Shown piece by piece: positions 16,425 to 27,500 of a stretch of DNA of 64,000 nt. How positions within the stretch are numbered: position 1 is the stretch's first letter; every line of letters begins with the position of its first letter. Origin of the DNA: Pteria penguin (Eukaryota > Mollusca > Bivalvia > Pterioida > Pteriidae); NCBI GenBank assembly GCA_035048485.1, contig CM068590.1, forward strand, positions 17,114,274 through 17,178,273, written 5' to 3'. Position numbers and translations under genes: made by a program. Below the pieces are notes generated by a model. That model was given only the letters and a program-made list of their open reading frames with translations, did no database searches and was not told the DNA's origin.

Positions 16425-17361
16425 GGTCAGGTATTGATGGAATTTATGTGTGAATGAAAACATTATCTGACAACACCTGAAAAATTGATACATGTTGTCC
16501 TGTTCTAGCACATTCAGCAAACTGGATTCATGAAGTGTGTGACAGAGGGGGGAGGGGGAGTTAAAATTACACTTTTAATACTATAAAACGTCAAGTATGA
16601 AATTTACAGTAACGATTTAACTCTCTGTGCCCTCCCCTTATACCGCTACACAAGTCTTATTATCGATAATGCATGCAATATAACATGGCATGATCTGCTT
16701 TCCCTTTAAACCATTTCGATTGAATATTCAATTTTCCTATGATACTTATTTTTCACAGTGATGATTGAATCGGGGAAATTATGACGTCAGTATATGTATT
16801 GATTGTATTAAGATCAATAACATTTTCCTTGTTCAATCGAAAATTTACGCTCAGGGCTGTCGTTGGAAAACCGGACGTATAGACACTTGGGAAATGGAAG
16901 TATGCTCTTTAAATACAATCTGCACGACAACATCCATGGCAATTTAGGTACATTTTGTATATTCGTGTTTAAAAGTCGAGTGTTTCTTTTTTGATATGAA
17001 TTGTATATATATACACATTTATTAACTACATAGATGTGTAGAAATGAGGGAGGTATAATGCAGATTTGTACATGTACAACTGTATGGTATGTCATATATT
17101 TTCGGAATACTATAAAGTATGAATTATAAAGCGTACATTTATATATTATCTATGTACATATGACAATATTTGGTCATATTTATATAATATAATATATATA
17201 ATATGATATATATATAACATGATTAAATATAATATATATCTGTATGTGGTACAGGCGATGTTTGTATAGTTGCGTGTATATGTGTAGGTGTGTGTAAGTG
17301 TGTAAGTGCGTACGTATATCAAAAACCGGTGTATATCAGTCGGCAATCACTATCATACTTG
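16425..17361. other. Intergenic, with AT-rich low complexity
   Basis: A G-run sits near 16547-16560. A TATATA-rich tract at about 17140-17240 gives spurious short frames. No gene seen. Confidence 0.4.
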
Positions 17362-17366
17362 GTCTG

Positions 17367-17554
17367 CATGCGCGGATCCAGAAATTTTTGTCAGAGTCCA
17401 ACCAAAAAAGGTAAATTTTTCTCATACGAGGGGGGGGGGGGGGTCCAACCCCAAAAATGCCCAAATATTACCTTTTTTTGGTAAAATTTTCGGATTCCAT
17501 GGGGGGGGGTCCACACCCCCCTAACACCCCCCCCCCCCTTTGTATCCGCGCATG
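17367..17554. mobile_element. MITE with perfect 11-bp terminal inverted repeats
   Basis: CATGCGCGGAT at 17367-17377 is the exact reverse complement of ATCCGCGCATG at 17544-17554. GTCTG is duplicated on both sides (17362-17366 and 17555-17559), consistent with a target-site duplication. The interior holds runs of G and C and an imperfect internal palindrome (GTCCAACC, AAAAATG). It splits the start of a degenerate SINE. Confidence 0.7.
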
Positions 17555-17950
17555 GTCTGTGACCCACAGATCCCATGCAAGTTCGAGTCCTACCTGTGCC
17601 CTAGATGTCTTTCGATTGAGAAAGTAAAATCCGAGATAACGTGACTTAGTAAGCGTCGGTATATATATAGACGGATTCAGGGATAAGGCCTGGGGTTCTA
17701 GATTGACACATTTCGAGAGTCGGAAAAATTGATTTTCGTTCTACTTTTTGTCGTAGAAAGGTACAGTACTTCAATATTGTCGTCCCAAATCATGATTGGA
17801 CTTTTATCGGGAAAAAAATGTTTGAGACAGACCCCCCCCCCCTTTTTTTTTCTCTACAGAATTTCTGGATCCGCATCTGTAAAAGCTCCTTCACTGCTTC
17901 AAGTGGATCCGTTGCATATAAAGAAAGTATAAATTTCTTGGCAACTCAAC
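17555..17950 (+). repeat. Degenerate family 3 SINE interrupted by a MITE-like insert
   Basis: The left half (17555-17655) has the tRNA-like CAAGTTCGAGTCCTACC B-box and the GAGAAAGTAAAATCCGAG block. The right half (17881-17950) has TTCACTGCTTCAAGTGGATC, which in intact family 3 SINEs follows shortly after. About 225 bp (17657-17880) lie between the halves, with ends GACGGATTCAGGG and CTGGATCCGCATCTG and a C-run, so a MITE of the GCGGAT class has been inserted. Confidence 0.5.
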
Positions 17951-18309
17951 TAAACAGGTAGATGTCGTTAACATTAGTGTAATGTAAAACAAAACACAAA
18001 ATAAAGTATATGTAACTCGGCCAATGTCTTCAGCTATGAAATGAAATTGTTTTGCGAAAGAAGGAGTCACTGTCCGCAAAAAAAAAGTTCATGGGCCGCT
18101 CTGTTTAGCCAATTTTACCTGTAGTGAATAACCTCTTTACTAAAGATATACTCCTCACAGTTAGTATGTTTTAAAATATGTAAGATACATATATACATGT
18201 ATATACATGTAGCATCCTTTGTGGCTTCAAAGCTGAAAAATTAATTAATTGTTGTACTCGTTTTGATCAAGTTGGTTAAATCTTAAACTTAGATATTCTT
18301 GCAAAATCA
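17951..18309. other. Intergenic, nothing distinct
   Basis: Unique AT-rich sequence, with no gene or repeat that I can support. Confidence 0.4.
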
Positions 18310-18530
18310 GGGTCCGGCGCCATAAACCGAGAATATACTTAAGTCAAAATTTCATATTCTTCTGTTCATCAATGAATTAATAACTGGGATTTGGATTTTA
18401 TTGAGTTTTATTCTATTGATAAATAGAAATAAATCACTCTGTATGAGAATTTATATGAACGTTTGACAATGGAATAAATCAAAATGAAATATTTGACTTA
18501 AGTATATTCTCAGCTTATGGCGCTTGACCC
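18310..18530. mobile_element. Long-TIR MITE (221 bp)
   Basis: The first 45 bases (GGGTCCGGCGCCATAAACCG, AGAATATACTTAAGTCAAAA) are inverted at the end (GACTTAAGTATATTCTCAGC, TTATGGCGCTTGACCC) with only a few mismatches. The AT-rich centre of about 130 bp is non-coding. No other copy seen in the window. Confidence 0.75.
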
Positions 18531-19909
18531 AGAAGTATCAGACTTGCAAAGAAAACAGCAACTCTCCAAAAGCTGAATGTGTGTCATTCATTTCCATCAA
18601 GGAAAACAAAACACATACCCGTGGAATTTGCTGTCATAAATAACCATGAACTTTACCCGTCCCAAATGGCACTGCCACCCGAAATCTTGGGTCTGACTTA
18701 AGCCTTTACATTAGTGTGTAAACGTATGCATGTCCATATCTGAAAACAATTAATTTTACCTTTAAATAAATAACAAAAATAACTCTAGATTTGCATAAAG
18801 ATTACAAAAACACAAGAAGAATATTTACATAATTTGACGAACAAGTATTTGAAAATTATCCTCTCCACAAATTAATTGACGCACAAGATAGTAACACCAA
18901 TTACATTTAATGCTAATTAAATCTATCTACATGTTGTGTCATGTACCAACTGCATAAATATATACATATTGATATATCATCGTTATGATGTCAAACTTTT
19001 AGCACTATAAATAGCATTATTATTCTATTCTCTGCATGGTCAGGCTTGAATCGGTAGACGTGAATGTTTAATGCAAGGTAAACGATTTTATACGGAATAA
19101 TATGTATTGATGAATTCTGTTTTGACACTTTAAGCTGATTATACTTATAGTTATATTCGTAAGTTGGCCGTTTATCTATGTCAAGGTCGTTTATTCATTC
19201 TTATTTAAGGAATAACATACGAAGTGAATTGATTGGAATATTTATGTTAATATTATTGATAAGATCAAAATAGTGAGTATTAAATATATAAATTTACATA
19301 ACTTGCATGATCATCATTTTTATTTTACTTTGATATTTTTAAATCAGAAACTCTCCAAATATATCTTTGGTGGAGGACAGAGAAGGTGGGAAAAGGGTGT
19401 GTGGGGGGGAGGGGGGTTGGGGTTGAGAATGGGTGGTAGAGAATATACAAGCTGAGAGGAATGGGATAGGAGAAGACGATGAGAGTGAAGGAGGGAGGGG
19501 AAGATCACACTGTATCTCCCTGACCACCACGATCGATCTTTATTTAACTTCACACTGCATTTCTTCAGACCATTCACTATAGAGTTCTTATGATTTTTTA
19601 CCTACTTTAACCTACATAGAGTATGGCTTCAATATGATGAATATAAAATGTTTGTTCTATTTTGGGATGAAACATATCATCATAAATTTAATAATGTCAA
19701 ATTCGGGTTTCCCCTATTTCCAGAATCTGGGGTTGAAAGATACAAAAAATCCTTACAAATTTCGTAAGAACTGTAATACATTTGTATATATTTTTCCGCC
19801 ACACTAAGACTATCGCAAAGTCGCTGCTTCAGAATGAATAACGAGGGTAAGGCGACTTAATTTGTCCCCAAATCACAGATTGCGAGAACATAGATATGGT
19901 TTTCAGTTC
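18531..19909. other. Intergenic; G-rich tract at 19370-19510
   Basis: Mostly AT-rich unique sequence. 19370-19510 is purine/G-rich (GGGGGGGAGGGGGG) and gives proline- or glycine-rich spurious frames. No gene seen. Confidence 0.4.
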
Positions 19910-20065
19910 TTCGGTCTGTCAATTATCTATTTGTCAGTTAGTCTGTCTGTCTATCTGTTGGTATGTTTGTCATTTTGTCTATTTTGCTGCCGGTCTGTCT
20001 GTATGAGTCTGTTTACGTGTCTTTTTGTCTGTTTATCCGTCTGTCTATCAGACTATCTGTATATT
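19910..20065. repeat. Degenerate GTCT tetranucleotide tract
   Basis: Imperfect GTCTGTCTGTCT-like sequence; its serine/cysteine/leucine-rich frame is an artefact of the repeat. Confidence 0.7.
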
Positions 20066-20332
20066 TTTCTCATTGTCTCTCGAGATCAGTCAGTTAATCA
20101 ATGATCAATCAGCCCATCGGTCAGTTAGCCTGTCTACGACAAATATTCAAAACATCTGCCATAACATAATTTCCATAGACTTTACTTATATCCATAGAGA
20201 CAATACTGTGACCCTTTTTACGGCACCATCTTTAAAAGTATTATTACCTAGACGACTATGAACACGTACTGACCTACTAGATTTTTCGGTTTACAAAGTG
20301 AGTGGCGCGGACAGTACTTGCAAAACCTTCGG

Positions 20333-20815
20333 CATTGGCGGATTTAGAGGGGGTTACAGGGGTTACAACCCCCTTTTTGGTTGGAATTTTTTTTTACCAA
20401 AAAAAAAAAGGTCATTTTCGATCATTTTAGGGCTGCAACCCTACCCCTTTGCAGACCAAATAGTGCAAAACATGCGAGACTGCACCCCCCCCCCCCAAGC
20501 CGGCGTGGCCTAGTGGTAATGCGCTGGACTCCTAATCGGGAGGCCGGGGTTCGATTCCCGCTCTGGTCATGCCGGTGTCCTGTCTTTCGGATGACACAGT
20601 AAAAACCGAGGCCCCGTGTCGTGGTATGCATGGCACGTTAAAGATCCCTCACTGCTTCGGGTGGTCCATTGCAAAGGTCAAAATTTGTATGCCCTGCATC
20701 AGGCAGATGCCGTCACCATATATTTACATACGTGAAATGTGGTGTGATGTTAAACAAAAATCAATCAAAAGCACCCCCCCCCCCTCCTTTCAAAAATTTC
20801 TAGATCTAATCGGTG
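20333..20815. mobile_element. G/C-homopolymer MITE split by a SINE
   Basis: The left part (20333-20497) starts TTGGCGGATTTAGAGGGGG and contains the internal palindrome GGTTACAACCCC. The right part (20771-20815) has a C-run and ends TTTCTAGATCTAATCGG. The SINE 20498-20770 sits in its C-run. The outer ends are only loosely inverted, so the element limits are approximate. Confidence 0.5.
20498..20770 (+). mobile_element. tRNA-derived SINE, family 3, near-intact
   Basis: The head GGCGTGGCCTAGTGGTAATG (A-box-like) and GGGGTTCGATTCCCGC (B-box) form a tRNA-like 5' region. The body follows: TCTTTCGGATGACACAGTAA, CGTTAAAGATCCCTCACTGC, GCAGATGCCGTCACCATATA. The tail is GTGATGTTAAACAAAAATCA. The direct repeats GCA plus 12 C (20482-20496) and GCA plus 11 C (20771-20784) mark the insertion. 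It is the best-preserved of about ten copies in the window. Confidence 0.8.
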
Positions 20816-21506
20816 TCTGTTGAAGTGACAGACAAGATATATGTTCATAACAATTATAAACATACGGGAAGAAGGCAGAGGCCTGCAAGATATGAGAGGA
20901 TCGAGGAAGGAAACGACTGATACAGGAAGCTATATAGTATATACATATATACATGTATAGAGTCTATAACTTTAACAGCCTTATATTTATATGCACATCC
21001 CCCTTTCCGCCTTTTCTTTCTTTTCATAGTGACCACAAGCATACGGTGGACAACCACCCCCCCCCCCCCCAACCCAAGAAAAGAAAAATTCTGGATTTAA
21101 AAATAGCTAATTAGTAGAGCTAAAAATAGTAACATTACAAAATTGTAATTTCCCAATATGGTATGACGTCACATGTGTACTTTCACTTTGATTTCATCGA
21201 TGTGCGGTAATGCGCTGACGTTTTTGTTTTGATAAGAAGAGATGGTCGGTCATCTACACGTCTGTAATTTCGACACATATAAATTTCGTTAAAATCTGAA
21301 CGGTTTTAATTTCAGGTGAGTCCTTACTAACTGGGAGGAGATCGATTCTTTCATCAGAAATTACTACACTATCATTTACCGTGACATTGAACGCAACCTC
21401 TTATTTTTCAGTTTTACAGCGTGGTACTGGTAAATTGAATTACTGGTATACTGCTCTGTTTCCCCGGAGTTGTCATCAGTATTAGAAATAAAAACGAACG
21501 TGCAAG
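20816..21506. other. Region upstream of the SLC22 gene
   Basis: This includes a C-run at 21057-21070. TTTCAGGTGAGTCC near 21311 would fit a splice donor of a non-coding first exon. The sequence just before the start codon at 21507 (AACGTGCAAG) is presumably 5' untranslated. No TATA element can be assigned with confidence. Confidence 0.35.
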
Positions 21507-24500
21507 ATGCAAATCAAAGTGGAGGATTTATTATCAAGATTGGGGAATCCAGGAAAGTTCCAGATCTCCGTGTTCATTCTCCTGGCCTGCAATTATTTCC
21601 CTGTTGTGTTTAATCACATCACCATGGCGTTCTATGGACGATCTTACCCTCACCAGTGTCAACGTGGAAGGTATGAGGACATGATGTTGCAGAAAGTGGA
21701 AGTCAGCACTTTAGGTGGGGTAGTGAATTATACGTTTGCAGACAATGTGAGTGTGGAGAGGGCTGAGTATGGAAAGTGTCAGAGCACTTACTACTTCAGT
21801 GATGGAGGAAATCAGAGTGTAGATTGTGGGACAGAGGAAGATGTGAAGTGGCAGTTTACAACCATTGAAGGACAGTCCTCCATTGTCACTGAGGTATATT
21901 AACTACTGCAGTGTTTTTTTTTTCTTCAAATCGAGTGCGTTATAAGGGCCTTTCCCAATAGAAATTTTAATTCATTCTGCCAAAAATTTGTCTACATTTT
22001 CCCCAAACAGTGATCTTTCAGCATTATACAAATGGGATGAAAAATTCCCAAATGAAAAGGTATACAGCTAAGCACCTTTGACAAAATAAAAAAAAAAAAC
22101 CCAACACTGAACTGTTATGCATGTACTGCAAAATATATACAACATATTGTTATAATGTAGTATTATTAATGTCCAACTTGATGTTATGGCTATAAGGTAA
22201 TATGGCGTGGGCAATCTGACGTGTGTTTGATTACTGGATGGCCCCACCTTGTTCCGGAGGTAACTTGATTTCCTCCTGCTTCGGCATATCAAGATAAATG
22301 ACAGGAGTATTGTTGTTATTGTTTAAAAACCCCAATTATCCTGGAGTCTGTATAGAGTGTACTGACATTGGAATACTACAGTGCAGTAAGAAACAAAGGG
22401 ACCCATTTTACTGAAGAACTTACGAAAAGCTTAAATTGACATTACATTGAATGCAGAAATAACTGATATTTCTGCTTGAGATTTGTTTATTTTTTCTAGT
22501 GTTTTGTTAAAACTTTTTTTTTGAAATTGCTTTTACACTAAAGAATTCCAGGAAATCTTCATTAATTAATGTGTCAAAAATTTAAGATTTTTCATAGGAT
22601 TTATTGTCTTATGTGTGGAAAGTTCCAAGTTTATTGAAGTTCCTCTCTTATCCAATAACAATATCATAAGACTTTCACTTCCCCTTTTCCCTCTCTTATC
22701 ATATGGACATACTTACGATATTTAAGAGAAAGGGGAGAGTGAGACAAAGCCCTATGATTACTCGGTACATGAAGAGTTGATTCTTGTGTACTCTTAACAC
22801 TGAATGTTACTTTTATAGTTATCTTGTATTCACAGTGTTAAACTGATATTGTGTTGTCTTAAAATGAATATATGTTTTAAGCAGTCCAGGTGGATGTGGC
22901 AAGCCAAACACAAGATGCTTGCCTGTCCTAGGCACCCAATCTCACTTCTGGTTCCCAGGCATCAATAAATGTCTACTATGGTCATGTTTTTTTTGTTTAT
23001 TATGCCCCCGCCATGAAATGGCCGGGGGCATATAGTGTTACCCTGTTCCGTCATTCCGTCATTCCTCCATCATTCAGTCATTCCGTCATCATTCAGTTTC
23101 CGCTCATTTTCTCGGTGAAGAATTGATGGATTAAATTGATATTGTTTATATAGATGTATCAAGAGAAAATGCATGTCATGTGTGAATATGGGTGTGGTCT
23201 GGTAATTTCTGACAGAGTTATTGCTCTTGAACACAAAAATTTCTTAAAAATTACAGTTTCTGTTCATTTTCTTTTTGAAGGTTTGATAGATTAAATTGAT
23301 ATTGGGTGTACAGATGTATCAAGGGAAGATGCAGGTCCTTCGAATATGGGTGTGGTCTGGTAATTTCTGACAGAATTATTGCCCTTGAACATAGAAAATT
23401 TCTTAAAAATGACAGCTTCTGCTCATCATCTCGGTGAAGGTTTGATAGATTAAATTGATGTCAGGTATATAGATGTATCAAGGGAAAATGCAGGTCACGT
23501 TCGAATATGGGTGTGGTGCGGTAATTTCTGACAGAGTTATTGCCCTTGAACATAGAAAATTTCTTAAAAATGTCAGTTTGTGCTTATTTTTTCCATGAAG
23601 ATTTGATAGATTATATTGATATTGGGTATATAGATGTATCAAGGGAAAATGCAGGTCAAGTTCAAATATGGGTGTGTTTCAGTAATTGTCGACAATGTAA
23701 TTAATTGCCATTGAACATAAATTTCTTTAATTTTTAAACATTAGTTCTCTGGCAATTATATTTCACTACCTTAGCTGCCAGTGAGGAAATTTGTGTCGCA
23801 CTGACACTTTAAAATTCTAGTTTTTTTTCTTCAAATTAGATCCATAATAAGGATTCTTACCAATGGAAATTTATTCGATTCTCTCCCAAAATTTGTCTAA
23901 TTTTTTCCCAAATGTTGATCTTTTAGCTTTTTGTAAATTGGACAAAAAATTCCAAAATGAAAAGGTACAGGCACCTTTGAAAAAATAAAAAAACCCCAAA
24001 AACTGTGTGATGGTACCTTCCTTATTACGGTACCACATCAGTTCCTTACAGTTACTTAATCTTATTTTTATGCCCCTGCCATATATAGCCGGGGGCATAT
24101 AGTGTTGCACCCTGTCATTCTGTCATTCCGAAACCTTGTCATCGCAACTCCTCCCAAACCGTTCATCAGAATTTCACCAAACTTCACATGTAGGTAGGGC
24201 AGCATATGTAGATGTGCATTAAGGGAGGCAACTCTGCTCAGAATTTTTTAGGAGTAATGGGACTTTGAAATTAGAAAATGTGCAATGTATATAGCTGAAC
24301 CTTGTCATCGCAACTTCTCCTAAACTGTTCATCAGAATTTCACCAAACTTCACATGTAGGTAGGGCAGCGTATATGTGCATTAAGGGAGGCAACTCTGCT
24401 CAGAATTTTTTAGGAGTAATGGGACTTTGAAATTAGAAAATGTGCAATGTATATAGCTGAACCTTGTCATCGCAACTTTTCCTAAACTGTTCATCAGAAT

Positions 24501-27500
24501 TTCACCAAACTTCACATGTAGGTAGGGCAGCATATGTAGATGTGCATTAAGGGAGGCAACTCTGCTCAGAATTTTTTAGGAGTAATGGGACTTTGAAATT
24601 AGAAAATGTGCAATGTATATAGCTGAACCTTGTCATCGCATCTTCTCCTAAACTGTTCATCAGAATTTCACCAAACTTCACATGTAGGTAGGGCAGTATA
24701 TGTAGATGTGCATGAAGGGAGGCAATTCTGCTTCGAAATTTTTTTCAGGAGTAATGGGACTTTGAGATTAGAAAATGTGCATTGCATATAGCTGAGCCTT
24801 GTTTGAATTTTCAAATATTAGTTTTGTGGCAATTATATTTCACTACCTTAGCTGCCAGTGGGGGCATCTGTGTTGCACCGACACATTAAAATTCTAGTTT
24901 TGGTTTGGTTTTTTTTTTATTCTTCTTTAAGCAAAAAGAAGAAATATTTGTTTCCTGTAACCCAACCGACCCCGATTTTTTACCCTACAATAAACTTTTT
25001 TATTGCACTTCCACGCGAAAACTATCCCAATTTTGGATATTTGCATCAAAATGTAATTTTTGATATCTGGGAGATAATTTCTAAGGAAAATATAAGTAAT
25101 TTTCATATGTACTTTATATTGTTTGAATTCAAACTTACAACTTATTTCCAAAGTAAATGACTACTTCAATATACTGTAAATATTAAAAAATCTTTTTAGC
25201 CAAATTCAAGCTTTTAATATGAATTGAACAATTTTCAATTTGGTTTGTTTGATCTATTCCACTTCTTAATCATTGATATTTATTTACCTTGCCTTTTAGA
25301 TGATAACTCAGAATTGTTCCAATATCAATTTTTTCAAAATTGTGAATACATCATCATATTTACAGAGCAGTTTTATTCTCCTTTTCAGTGGAATCTGGTT
25401 TGTGGTTACAAGCGATTCAGTTCTCTGGCTACCACAATTTATTTTGGTGGAGTGATGGTGGGTGGACTTTTGTTTGGTTACCTTGCTGACAAATTTGGAC
25501 GAAAGCCTGTCATGCTAGCTACACTTTATATGCCGATTTTGATTGGAGTCGGGATAGCCTTTTCTCCAAGTTATACAGCCTTTGCTGTGCTACGTTTCTT
25601 TCAAGGCTTTTTTATCCAGGTTTGTTAATTGAGTTAATTTATTTTTTCATTTAACTTTTATAACCATAATCATTGATAATAATTATCTTACATTTTTATG
25701 AATAAATATTTCGATATGTATGTTCTTTAAATTTTCTTACTTTTAACTTTTAAGAAGTATATCCAAAAGCATTGAATTATGAGTAAGAGACATGAGAAGG
25801 AAAATTGATTGTTTTATAAAGTATATAATACACATTAGTGGTGTCTCAAACTAAAAACAATTTATTTTCTTCTAAAAAACAAATCTGAGTTTATAGATTA
25901 AATTAATTATTTTTTCAATATGATATTTGCCTTCTTATATTAAACACATTTTTATTGTACAATTACAAACATTTTAGATATAGCCATTATGCTTATAAGG
26001 ATCTTAGGCAGGGTTTTATCTTACATAGGAAAAAGAGATACATTACCTCACAGCTTCAATAATACACTACCATGTAACAGTTATTATAATAAGAAACCAA
26101 AAAACAAAGTTAAATTTCAGTACAAATTCATTCTTCCAGAGGGCTTTGTTTGCTTTTGTTTTAAGTGCCACTCCAAGATTACTGTACTTCTATTGTGGTG
26201 ATACCTGCCATGTGCATTGTGTCATTGTTTTGTCCTATGCCATGGACCACCAAAAGAAGTGAAGGATCTTTTACATTCAAACGTATTCTGAAACACGATG
26301 TGTTGAATTATACTATTTCATTTAAATGACAGGTAGGGAAGCAGAAGATGATAACGCACCCAAAACAAAATCGGGGTCAACAACCATTATGGAACCTAGG
26401 TCCTCATATTTGAAATACAGTGCAATATCATTGGTCAAACATGCTCCCCTCTTCCCTAGTGAAGTTGATATACAATAAAAAAGACGGAACACAAGTGGCC
26501 GAAAAATTGTGAAAGTAGGGTTCAGTCTTTTTATTAAAATTTTTATGAGAGCTGTATTTCATAATCAACAATTCTTTAACACAGGGTCTTCAGACTACTT
26601 CCTATGTGATGTCGATGGAGTTGTTTCTACCTCAGTATCGTGGTTTAGCAGGTGCCCTCCTGGAGGTCGTTTGGGGTCTGACCGTTATCTTACTGGCTGG
26701 AATTGCTTACACTTTCCAACACTGGCGTTACATCCAACTGGCCATTACTTTACCAAGCTTGCTTGCTCTAGGTTATTTCTGGTAAGGTTGAATTTGGCTG
26801 CTTAAATGTCCTTGTCTATGAAATTTATATTCCACTTTAATCAGATGGATGCTTTTAATAGACTAAGTTAACCTGTGAGTTTTCAGTGTTATTTAAAGAA
26901 TGAATCTATTTGTTTTTTTTTTTTTGTTGGTTGGAGGTTTAGCACGAAATAAAGGACAGAAAACTGCATCATTGTGCAAAGCACATAATGTTTAAGTTTT
27001 CCGTCTTTTTTTTTTGTGGTGTACCTCTTTCCAACAAAAAAAACCAAATTAGTTAGATTCATTCCTTATCATTTAATCCCTTTCATACATGCTTCATATT
27101 CTTAGATATTGGTATGTTACGTCTGCACTATTTCTCAACATCTCTCAACTTCTGCCATGGTGTTATCAATATTGATGGCACAATTACGGAAACACTGGAA
27201 ATCATGTCGTCACAGAATAATTTGGTGGATGAGACATACCCCTAATTTATAAACCAGTCAAAATGTGTGTTACATGTAAAATCAAATGATTAATGAAAAA
27301 ACCTTCAGACTTTATAAAAAAGATTTAAGGTTGTTTTTGATGATTGGATGACTGCAAATTTGAACCCTGCCACATAGGTGAAATAATCCAAGTGTAGTAT
27401 CGTACAGTTATTAACCAAACAATCAAACTTTAATTATCATTAACAAAACAGATATACCTGTATATACATTAATCATTGTCTACTATAAATCCGAAAAACT

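Noticed and set aside
19862..20104. 80-residue membrane-like protein
   Set aside because: Arises from a GTCT tetranucleotide tract.
24134..24797. Simple satellite array
   Set aside because: The four 166-bp units are bounded by ends shared with another element, so they belong to a mobile element.
24858..25160. 100-residue plus-strand frame
   Set aside because: Begins in a repeat element and has no recognisable domain; lies between two well-defined exons of the transporter.
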